Source: Microbacterium sp. cf046 (GTDB lineage: Bacteria; Actinomycetota; Actinomycetes; Actinomycetales; Microbacteriaceae). From it: a stretch of 64,000 bases of DNA. The notes beneath the pieces were generated by a model. It made no database searches and was not told the DNA's origin. It saw only the letters and a list, made by a program, of their open reading frames with translations. The position numbers and the translations under genes are program-made. The stretch spans positions 1,054,001 to 1,118,000 of the forward strand of contig NZ_FOZJ01000001.1 in NCBI RefSeq assembly GCF_900114345.1, given 5' to 3'. Each line of letters starts with the position of its first letter. The stretch's first letter is position 1. Below are positions 40,455 through 48,140 of the stretch, piece after piece.

Positions 40455-42443
40455 GTGCCGGAAACGGGCAGCACCGAGGAGTTCGCAGTGATCGAACGCG
40501 AGCAGACATCGACGTCGAGCCAGGCGAGCGCGCCCGGTGTGAAGAAGGCAGCCGCACGCGGCGCAGTGCAGGCGGTGACGGGTGCGACCGTCACGCCCCC
40601 GCCGGTCGCCCCACAGCGGGCATCCGACATGACGGCCCTCGTCCACAGCTTGAGCGAGTTCGCCGCCGAGACCGGTCGGCCCGACCTCGCCAAGCGACTG
40701 GAGCACACTCACGCCCGACTGCTCGACCCCGACGTGCGGGTCATCGTCGTGGGGGAGTTCAAGCAGGGCAAGAGCAAGCTCATCAACGCGCTCGTCAACG
40801 CGCCGGCATGCCCGGTCGACGACGACATCGCGACCAGCGTGCCGACCTCGGTGGGCTACGGCGAGGAGCCCTCCGCGTGGATCATGACCCGCGAGGAGGA
40901 CTCGTCCCAGGCTCCCGGCACGGCAGTGGAGCGTCGAGAGGTGCCGCTCGAGGAGCTGTCGGACTATGTGTCGGAGCGTGGGAATCCGGGCAACGAGCGC
41001 CGCATCGTCTCGGCGGAGGTCCTGCTGCCTCGCGAGATCCTCAAGGGCGGACTGAAGCTCATCGACTCACCGGGGGTCGGCGGTCTCGACTCATCGAATG
41101 CGCTGGCGACGCTCTCGGCGCTGTCCTCCGCCCACGCCGTGCTGCTCGTCTCGGACGCCTCGCAGGAGTACACCGAGCCGGAGGTGCAGTTCCTCAAGCA
41201 CGCGATGCGCATCTCGCCGAACGTCGCCGCGGTGCTGGCCAAGACCGACCTCTATCCGGAATGGCGGCAGATCGAGCAGATCGACCGCGGCCACCTGAGC
41301 GAGGCGGGCGACGTGCCGATGTTCTCGGTGTCGAGCGACCTGAGACTGCTGGCGGCCGAGCTCCAGGATCGCGCGCTCAACGACGAGTCGGGATTCCCTG
41401 CGCTCGTCGTCCACCTGCGCCGAGAGGTGCTCGGACGCGCTGAGCTGCTCCACGAGCGCAGCGCGATCCACGACCTGCTCTCGGTCGTCGAACAGCTGAC
41501 GATCTCACTGCGCAGCGAGCTCAACGCGATCCTGAACCCCGAGGACACGCCGCGCATGATCGCCGAGCTTGAGGAGGCCAAGGCCCGCGCCGACGAGTTC
41601 CGCGGGCGCTCCGCGCGCTGGCAGGTCACGCTCACCGACGGCATCGCCGACCTGATCGCCGACATGGAGCACGATCTTCGGGACCGACTCCGCAAGGTGC
41701 AGCGCGAGGCGGAGACCGCGATCGACGAGGGCGACCCGGGTCCGATCTGGGACCAGATCACCGAGTGGATCGATCAGCGGGTGGCGGCGGCCGTCTCCGA
41801 GACGTTCGTCTGGACGGACGAGCGCTCCCGCTGGCTGTCCGAAGAGGTCGCCCAGCTCTTCAGCGACGGCGAGTCGGCACTGCCCGCCATCTACGTCGGC
41901 GACACGCAGGGCGTTCTGGACCCCGTGGAGCACATGGGCGGGCTGGATGCCGGCCGCCTCGGCGCGGGGGAGAAGATCTACATCGGCGTCCGTGGGTCGT
42001 ACGGCGGCGTGCTCATGGTCGGTCTCGCGACCGGCCTCATCGGCCTTTCGCTGATCAACCCGCTCTCACTCCTGGCCGGCGTGCTCGTGGGTCGGCGAGC
42101 GTACCGCGAAGACATGAGCAACCGGCTGTCGCGGCGCCAGCACGAGGCGAAGCTGCTCGTGCGCCGCTACATCGACGAGGTCATCTTCCAGGTGGGCAAG
42201 CAGCTCAAAGACCGCCTGCGTCTCGTGCAGCGGTCTGCGCGCGACCACTTCGGCTCCATGGCCGAAGAGCTGCATCGCTCGCTGTCCGAGGCGCTGAACG
42301 CATCGAAGCAGGCCGCCGGCATCTACACGTCCAAGCGCGACGAGCGGGTCGTGCAGCTGCAGGCGCAGCTCGAACGGCTCGAGTCGCTCCACAGCGCGAT
42401 GCCCGCACTGCCGCCGATGCGCCAGGGGGCGCTGCGGCGGTGA
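40455..42443 (+). CDS. Dynamin-like GTPase, IniA-like
   Basis: 662 aa. GTPase motifs: G1 GEFKQGKSKLINALVN (about 98), a downstream Thr in DIATSVPTSVG, G3 DSPGVGGLDSS (about 202) and G4 AKTDLYPEW (about 262). A long helical stalk with E-R-rich heptads follows. A hydrophobic hairpin at about 515-545 (VLMVGLATGLIGLSLINPLSLLAGVLVGRRAY) is the likely membrane paddle, then more coiled coil. Bacterial dynamin-like proteins remodel or protect membranes; mycobacterial IniA is induced by wall-targeting drugs. SD TGAGGA before GTG 40455. GTGA overlap with the second dynamin gene, as in iniA-iniC. Confidence 0.87.
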   Translation: MPETGSTEEFAVIEREQTSTSSQASAPGVKKAAARGAVQAVTGATVTPPPVAPQRASDMTALVHSLSEFAAETGRPDLAKRLEHTHARLLDPDVRVIVVGEFKQGKSKLINALVNAPACPVDDDIATSVPTSVGYGEEPSAWIMTREEDSSQAPGTAVERREVPLEELSDYVSERGNPGNERRIVSAEVLLPREILKGGLKLIDSPGVGGLDSSNALATLSALSSAHAVLLVSDASQEYTEPEVQFLKHAMRISPNVAAVLAKTDLYPEWRQIEQIDRGHLSEAGDVPMFSVSSDLRLLAAELQDRALNDESGFPALVVHLRREVLGRAELLHERSAIHDLLSVVEQLTISLRSELNAILNPEDTPRMIAELEEAKARADEFRGRSARWQVTLTDGIADLIADMEHDLRDRLRKVQREAETAIDEGDPGPIWDQITEWIDQRVAAAVSETFVWTDERSRWLSEEVAQLFSDGESALPAIYVGDTQGVLDPVEHMGGLDAGRLGAGEKIYIGVRGSYGGVLMVGLATGLIGLSLINPLSLLAGVLVGRRAYREDMSNRLSRRQHEAKLLVRRYIDEVIFQVGKQLKDRLRLVQRSARDHFGSMAEELHRSLSEALNASKQAAGIYTSKRDERVVQLQAQLERLESLHSAMPALPPMRQGALRR

Positions 42444-44113
42444 ACAGCCCGACGAAGGAGGATGCGGAAGTCCTGCTGCAGACGGCGGGCGTCGTCTACG
42501 ACGACGACCCTGCGGCACTGACCGTCATCGCCGAGCTCGAGCGGCGTTTGCACGAGCCGCTGCGGCTCGCGATCGCCGGGATGGTCAAGGCCGGCAAGTC
42601 GACCCTGCTGAACGCGATGCTGGGCGAGCAGATCGCGCCGACCGACGCCGGCGAGTGCACGCGGCTGGTCACGTGGTACCGGTACTCCAAGACGCCCACC
42701 ATCACCCTGCATACGCACGCGGGCGAGCCGCGCCGGATGCCGGTGCGACGCGAGCACGGGCGGCTGGTGATGGGTCTGGGCGGCGTGCCGGCGGAGGACG
42801 TCGACTGGATCGACGTCGGCTGGCCGCTCGAAGGGCTCAAGTCGATGATCCTGATCGACACCCCCGGAATCGCCTCGCTGTCCGAAGACACCTCCAAGCG
42901 CACGACCCGATTCCTCACCCCCGAGGAATCACCGTCATCAGCGGATGCCGTCGTCTACCTCATGCGGCACCTGCACGCGTCCGACGTGAAGTTCCTCGAG
43001 GCGTTCCGTGACACCGCCGCAGGTGCGGCGCAGACCGTCTGCGCGGTCGGAGTGCTCTCCAGATCCGACGAGATCGGGTCGGGTCGCATCGACTCGCTGC
43101 TGTCGGCCGGCAAGGTGGCGCGGCGCTATGAGCACGACGGCGACCTCGCATCCCTGGTGCTCGGCGTCATCCCCGTGGCCGGCCTGGTGGCGGAGGGTGC
43201 GAGAACGCTCCGCGAGAAGGAGTACGCCGCCTTCCGCGAGCTCGCCGCGCTCGAACGTGCGGACCGGGAACGGCTGTTCATATCGGCGGACCGGTTCACC
43301 GGAGAGTCCGACGCCACGACGCTGAGCGCGGCCGAGCGTCGCTCGCTGCTGTCGCGGTTCGGGATCTTCGGCGTGCGCCTGGCCACCGCCCTCATCCGCG
43401 GCGGTGCGAGCACCTCGTCCGAGCTGTCCGACGCCATGGTGAAGCAGAGCGGGCTGGTGGAGCTGCGCCAGTTCGTCAACGATCAGTTCCGAACCCGCGC
43501 GACGACCCTGAAGCTGCGCGGGGTGCTTCTCGAGCTGGAGAAGCTGATCCGCGACAACCCACGCGAGGGGACCGAGCAGATCCGCGCAGGCATCGAGCGC
43601 ATCTCGGCGGCGGCGCACACCCTGCGCGAGCTCGCGCTGCTGGCCAGCGCGCGCTCGGACGGACTTCCGTTCTCGCAGGAGGACGCCGCGGATGCGCAGC
43701 GGATCATCGGCGGTTCCGGCACGTTCGCGCACGTTCGGCTCGGTCTGCCCGACGACTCCGACGACGAGACGATGCGCGCGTGCGTCGACGCGAAGCTCGC
43801 CTACTGGCGCACGCTCGCGGAGTCTCCGCTCACCGAGCGCGCGGCCGTCGGAGTGTGTCGCGTGGTCATCCGCAGCCTGGACGAGGTGGCATCCGAGGTT
43901 GCACCGGCCCCTGAGCCAGTCGCAGACGCGTCAGAGGTCGCCGGTGCCGACGACCCCCTCGTGTCCTCTGCGGATGTCGTGCTGACGAGCGGACCAGGCG
44001 ATGGCCTTGGGCAGAGTGCTGAAGAGCAGGGCGAGGATCACAAGTCCCGCCTGCGCCGCAAGAAGAAGGAGAAGCGACTCGCGACGTTCGCCGAGCGCCA
44101 CCCACTCCGTTGA
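42440..44113 (+). CDS. Dynamin-like GTPase, IniC-like
   Basis: 557 aa from GTG 42440, overlapping the first dynamin gene by 4 nt; an upstream in-frame extension is shadow. G1 AGMVKAGKSTLLNAMLG (about 46), G2-like GECTRLVTWY, G3 DTPGIASLSEDTSKRT (about 139) and GVLSRSDEIGSGR as G4 region. The stalk is helical and no transmembrane paddle is evident, so it may act as a heteromeric partner. The last 60 codons, including the basic RLRRKKKEKR tail, overlap the 3' end of a gene on the other strand by 183 bp. Confidence 0.85.
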   Translation: MNSPTKEDAEVLLQTAGVVYDDDPAALTVIAELERRLHEPLRLAIAGMVKAGKSTLLNAMLGEQIAPTDAGECTRLVTWYRYSKTPTITLHTHAGEPRRMPVRREHGRLVMGLGGVPAEDVDWIDVGWPLEGLKSMILIDTPGIASLSEDTSKRTTRFLTPEESPSSADAVVYLMRHLHASDVKFLEAFRDTAAGAAQTVCAVGVLSRSDEIGSGRIDSLLSAGKVARRYEHDGDLASLVLGVIPVAGLVAEGARTLREKEYAAFRELAALERADRERLFISADRFTGESDATTLSAAERRSLLSRFGIFGVRLATALIRGGASTSSELSDAMVKQSGLVELRQFVNDQFRTRATTLKLRGVLLELEKLIRDNPREGTEQIRAGIERISAAAHTLRELALLASARSDGLPFSQEDAADAQRIIGGSGTFAHVRLGLPDDSDDETMRACVDAKLAYWRTLAESPLTERAAVGVCRVVIRSLDEVASEVAPAPEPVADASEVAGADDPLVSSADVVLTSGPGDGLGQSAEEQGEDHKSRLRRKKKEKRLATFAERHPLR

Positions 44114-44605
44114 CAGCAGCAGCAGGATGAGCTGCAGGCCGAGGGTGGCCAGCTGCCACCATCGGACGTGCGGCCGACGGCTCATGAATGACACGAGCAG
44201 CGTGATCTGCACCAGTAGCACGCCCACCATGACTCCGAAGACGATCCAGAACACGATGTCGGCGGCTGTGTCATAGGTCTCATCGCTGCGTCCCTCGGCG
44301 ACCTCTCGGACGAGCTCGGAGATGAGGGGCAACTGCTCCTGGCGGATGACGAAGAAGTAGATCGCGGTGAAGCCGCCGACTGCGAAGCTGAGGATCCAGA
44401 ACAGCTGGCTCATCCGCACCGAGAACGGTGGCGTCTTCTTCACCAGCACCGGCGCGGCGTTCGGATTGGCTGTGGGCGGGCGAGCCGGCGCCTCTCGCGC
44501 CGGAGCGGCGGGTGCGTCCCGGGCGGCCGGAGGCGGGGTCGCAGCTCGCGCTACGACCCCGCCTCCGGCACCAGGGCCCGGTTGTGGGTTCTGCTGATCG
44601 GTCAC
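43931..44605 (-). CDS. Membrane protein of the ini-like locus, unknown
   Basis: 224 aa from GTG 44605, 10 bp after the IniB-N gene stop. A Pro/Ala-rich N-terminus of about 55 residues precedes four hydrophobic helices: LFWILSFAVGGFTAIYFFVI, DIVFWIVFGVMVGVLLVQITLLVSFM, WWQLATLGLQLILLLLSTEWVAL and LLLLLAAQAGLVILALLFSTL. The last helix and tail are encoded antisense to the end of the IniC-like gene, with both frames intact over 183 bp. Not recognised as a family. Confidence 0.72.
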   Translation of the reverse strand: MTDQQNPQPGPGAGGGVVARAATPPPAARDAPAAPAREAPARPPTANPNAAPVLVKKTPPFSVRMSQLFWILSFAVGGFTAIYFFVIRQEQLPLISELVREVAEGRSDETYDTAADIVFWIVFGVMVGVLLVQITLLVSFMSRRPHVRWWQLATLGLQLILLLLSTEWVALGERRESLLLLLAAQAGLVILALLFSTLPKAIAWSARQHDIRRGHEGVVGTGDL

Positions 44606-44615
44606 GTGCCGGTCG

Positions 44616-45425
44616 TCACTGCTCCTCGATGGGTTCTTCGACGAAGGCGTCGTCCACGACGGCTGTGCTCGCATCCTCGGCCTCGTAGCTCTCCGTCGAC
44701 GTGAGGTCGGCAGCCAGCGGATCCTCCGCCGGTGCCTCGACGACGGCGGGCTGCTCCGTGACAGCCTCCGTGACGGTGTCCACGGCCGTGGTCGAGGCGT
44801 CCAGGCTCGCGTCGACAGCGGCCTCCACGGCGGCACCGGCGACGACGGCGGCATCGGCCGGATCGACATCGGCGGCGGCCGGGTCGGCGGCGACGTCCGG
44901 GGCTGCGGCTTCGCCGTCGCCTCCGGTCGTGTTGAAGCTTCCGTCGTTGGTGGTGTTGCCGATCGCGACATCGCCGATCGTGACGTCGACATCCGAGTCC
45001 ACCACGGTCGCGTCATCTCCGGCGGCGACGGCTTCGTCGCCCGACGCGACGACGGCTTCCTGGTCGAAGATCTGGGTCACATCGCCGCCCTCGGTCCAGA
45101 TGTTCTGGTTCGTGGACTGGTCGACGATCGTGGTGCGGTTGTCGATCGTGGCGAACTGATTGATGATGTGCTTGATCTCCTTGACCACCTCGTCCGGCGG
45201 GTCCGGCGGCGGCGGCGGACCGACGGGCTTGATGATCACATGCGGATTGTCGACGATGATGGGCTTGACCGCCTGGACGTCGGCCGCGCAGGCGTCCTGC
45301 AGGCCTTTGCTGGCCAGCATCGCCTTGGGCGCCGCATCGAACTCCTCGACCGCTGCGGGATCTCGCAGCAGGCTCAGGATGAACGAGATCAGTGCGTCGG
45401 CGACAGTTGCTACCGGGGTACTCAT
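44616..45425 (-). CDS. IniB N-terminal domain protein with shared DQS-NQNI module
   Basis: 269 aa. Residues 1-60 (VADALISFILSLLRDPAAVEEFDAAPKAMLASKGLQDACAADVQAV) match the IniB N-terminal domain of mycobacteria. The middle (DQSTNQNIWTEGGDVTQIFDQEAVVASGDEAVAAGDDATVVDSDVDVTIGDVAIGN) parallels the module in the protein at 38880-39980. The C-terminal 120 residues are Ala/Asp/Glu-rich and disordered. SD GAGGAG before ATG 45425. It heads the minus-strand arm after the regulator, with the membrane protein next. Confidence 0.82.
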   Translation of the reverse strand: MSTPVATVADALISFILSLLRDPAAVEEFDAAPKAMLASKGLQDACAADVQAVKPIIVDNPHVIIKPVGPPPPPDPPDEVVKEIKHIINQFATIDNRTTIVDQSTNQNIWTEGGDVTQIFDQEAVVASGDEAVAAGDDATVVDSDVDVTIGDVAIGNTTNDGSFNTTGGDGEAAAPDVAADPAAADVDPADAAVVAGAAVEAAVDASLDASTTAVDTVTEAVTEQPAVVEAPAEDPLAADLTSTESYEAEDASTAVVDDAFVEEPIEEQ

Positions 45426-45511
45426 GGTGGGCTCCTCAGCGTCGAAAAAGCATGAATGTCACGCAGGTTAAAGACTTGTACGGATCAGGCTATTGAGTTG
45501 TTCGGGATGGA

Positions 45512-45533
45512 GCATCGGGGGTTGCCCCGATGC
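45512..45533. promoter_or_regulatory. Palindrome between the LuxR-type gene and IniB-N gene
   Basis: GCATCGGGG-gttg-CCCCGATGC (9-bp arms) in the 129-bp gap. It shares CATCGG/CCGATG with the palindrome upstream of the iniB-like gene, so it may be an operator or a terminator of the regulator gene. Confidence 0.4.
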
Positions 45534-45554
45534 GGCTCGGGGGCACTAGGGGGT

Positions 45555-48119
45555 TCACACGCCGGCCCCCTCGTCGACCGGCACGCGTTCCCCGTTTCGA
45601 ACGGGCTGCTCGACGACCACCCGCAGTTTCGCGATGAGATCGGATCGAGACGTCGCGCCGAGCCGACGCCGGATGTGGGCGATGTGATGCTCCGCCGTTC
45701 GCGGCGAGATGAAAATCGTCTCGCCGATCTCGGCATACGTCTTGCCCTGGAGGACGAGCCGAGCGACATCGCGCTCGCGCTCGCTCAGGATGATGCGGTC
45801 GGACGTGGACGACTCCGCGCGGTCCCGATCATCATCGATGCGTGCGGGGGCCCGCAGCGTCTCGTTCGGGTGCAGCTCGCGGGCGCAGGAGAGCAGTCGC
45901 GCCGAGACCTTGCGATCCGTCGAGCGACTCGCGCCGTGACCGGCGAGCCGCGCGCCGTCCCAACCCAGGCCGGCGGAGGCGAGCCCGTGCGCAGCAGCCT
46001 CGACGGCGTCCGCATCCACGGACCCTGCGAGCGTGGCCGTCCACACGCGTCCTGCCTGCGACATCACCGCGGCGATGGGACTGTGCGACGAGGCCGCGAC
46101 GAGTGCGCGAGCGTGCGGCTTGAGGACGTCGGGCCGACCGCTCAGGATCCCCTGCTGGATGCCGGCCCAGTTCAGGTGCACCGACCACAGTGGAGGCGAG
46201 CCGAGTTGCGCCACGATCTCGAGGCCACGGAGGAAGTGCGGCTGCAGACGGGCCGTGTCACCCACCCGGGCCGCCGAGGTGACCAGCTCCGCCAGAGGCA
46301 GGAGCATGAACAGATCGGCTTCGGTGTGCAGCACACTGTCGCGTGCTTCGTTCCACGCGGCATCCAGGGCTGCCGCATCCTCGTAGCGTCGCGCGATCGC
46401 GACACGGACTGCTTGGGCGAGCACCTGATCGCGCGCTGACAGTGACGGGGCGGATCCGAGCGCACGCTCCAGCGCCTCGCGCGCCTCCTGCGGCCGTGAA
46501 CGCTGCACGGCGAGCCACGATCGCCACAGCAGCAACCGGGTGCGCGCCCAGTCGCCGCCGTGGCCGCCGCGGATGGCATCCTCGATGACGGTGTGCGCGA
46601 TGTCGAGGTCTCCGACGTTCATCGCGACGATCGCCGCGATCACCGCCGGAAGCTCGGGGATCGGCGACGAGGTCGCCGAGGACGTGTACATCTCGGATGC
46701 GCGCACGAGGTCGGCGACCGCGGATTCCGCACTGTCCGGGCTGAGCGTGGCGCGAAGGCCGCGGTCGAGCAGACTCATCGCGACGCCGAGCGTGGAGGGC
46801 AGGCCCTTCGTCGGCGTGCGCTGGCTGGGGACGGACTGCCCGGAGCCGATCGCGGCGATCGCCGCGCGGGCGCACGCCTCCTGTCCGACCGGGGGAAGTG
46901 ATCGGTAGGCGGCATCGCTCATGCGCATCATGGCGCGAAGCGACCAGATCGCGGCGGACGTGTCGGCCACGCGATCGCTGTCGGCCAGCCCGTCCAGCAG
47001 CGGCACGTCGTCCAGGATCGAGCTCGCGACCTCGGGACGTGCCGAGGCCCATGCTGCCTGCGCACGCCTCCCGGCCAGGATGATCGGCTCGACGCCGCAT
47101 TCGATCGCGCCGTCGTACAGGTCCAGCGCCCGAGCGGGGTCCTGCTCGAGCACGCGGTCGGCGTGCTCGACGAGCGCAGACCCGATGCCGGGATCGTGGA
47201 TGCCGCCGATCCAGTCGCGGTAGTCCGCGTCGCCCTCGGCGGCGGAGCGCGCCAGACCGTCGGCCATGTTCGCACTCAGATCGATCAGCCGGCCGACCGG
47301 TATCGTCGCCCGGACGGCCGAGCGCACCAGCGGGACGGGCTGGCCGTTGCGCATGAGCAGCCCCTCGGCGTAGCCCTGCGCGATGATGTCGTCGCGCTCG
47401 GTGACGGGTCGTGCGTGTGCGCCGGCGCTCACGCACAGCGATTCGATCTCGTGGCGGAGCAGAGAGGGGATCGTGTCCAGGCGATGGGCGATCCGATCCT
47501 CGATGGCCCGGATGACCGCATGGTGGCCGTCGTCGTCCGCGCAGTCGCGTTCGTCGTGCAGGGCGAGTGCCTCCGACACGAGCCACGAGACCCCGCCCGT
47601 GAACGCCAGGAGGTGGTCGACGCAGGAGCTGGAGATCACCCGATCGCCGTCGCTGAGGTAGGTCAGCACGTCGGAGCGGGACACGTGGCCGAGCACGATT
47701 GCGGGGCGACTGCGCTCGAGGCTCCGGGTGATGGTGGTCAGAGCATCCATGCGCGGCCAGGGGCGGCTGGTCACGACCAGTGCCGCGCTCGGGTCCTCCG
47801 AGCGAGCCTGGACCCGCTCGACCTGGTCGGGATTGAGCAGGTGGAGGTCGTCGACCAGCAGCACATGGGATCGCGGAACGCGCGAGACGTCCGTCGAATC
47901 AGCCAGGAGGCTCGCATGGGTCGCGTTGTCGGAGAACAGCCGGTGCAGCTCCCGCAGCATCGTCGACTTGCCCGATCCGGCATTGCCCACCACGACGGCG
48001 CGCGCCGGGCCGGCCGCCGGAGCGGAGATCGCGTCCATCACGGGACGCACCTGTCGCTCCCAGATGTACATGGTGTCGGCACGCCGCACGGTGGTTCCCT
48101 CAGTCTGAATCGTTGACAT
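45555..48119 (-). CDS. LuxR-family STAND transcriptional regulator, IniR-like
   Basis: 854 aa. N-terminal ATPase with P-loop VVVGNAGSGKSTMLREL (about 43-60), Walker B SHVLLVDDLHLL (about 88) and VVTSRPW. A long helical TPR-like middle follows. The C-terminal LuxR HTH at about 785-850 reads LSERERDVARLVLQGKTYAEIGETIFISPRTAEHHIAHIRRRLG. This large ATPase-LuxR form matches the mycobacterial IniR (Rv0339c, about 830 aa) that controls iniBAC. Likely activates this locus in response to an envelope signal. 21 bp after the Hsp70-like gene. Confidence 0.87.
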   Translation of the reverse strand: MSTIQTEGTTVRRADTMYIWERQVRPVMDAISAPAAGPARAVVVGNAGSGKSTMLRELHRLFSDNATHASLLADSTDVSRVPRSHVLLVDDLHLLNPDQVERVQARSEDPSAALVVTSRPWPRMDALTTITRSLERSRPAIVLGHVSRSDVLTYLSDGDRVISSSCVDHLLAFTGGVSWLVSEALALHDERDCADDDGHHAVIRAIEDRIAHRLDTIPSLLRHEIESLCVSAGAHARPVTERDDIIAQGYAEGLLMRNGQPVPLVRSAVRATIPVGRLIDLSANMADGLARSAAEGDADYRDWIGGIHDPGIGSALVEHADRVLEQDPARALDLYDGAIECGVEPIILAGRRAQAAWASARPEVASSILDDVPLLDGLADSDRVADTSAAIWSLRAMMRMSDAAYRSLPPVGQEACARAAIAAIGSGQSVPSQRTPTKGLPSTLGVAMSLLDRGLRATLSPDSAESAVADLVRASEMYTSSATSSPIPELPAVIAAIVAMNVGDLDIAHTVIEDAIRGGHGGDWARTRLLLWRSWLAVQRSRPQEAREALERALGSAPSLSARDQVLAQAVRVAIARRYEDAAALDAAWNEARDSVLHTEADLFMLLPLAELVTSAARVGDTARLQPHFLRGLEIVAQLGSPPLWSVHLNWAGIQQGILSGRPDVLKPHARALVAASSHSPIAAVMSQAGRVWTATLAGSVDADAVEAAAHGLASAGLGWDGARLAGHGASRSTDRKVSARLLSCARELHPNETLRAPARIDDDRDRAESSTSDRIILSERERDVARLVLQGKTYAEIGETIFISPRTAEHHIAHIRRRLGATSRSDLIAKLRVVVEQPVRNGERVPVDEGAGV

Positions 48120-48140
48120 GATCGGTGACGCTCCGGTGGA

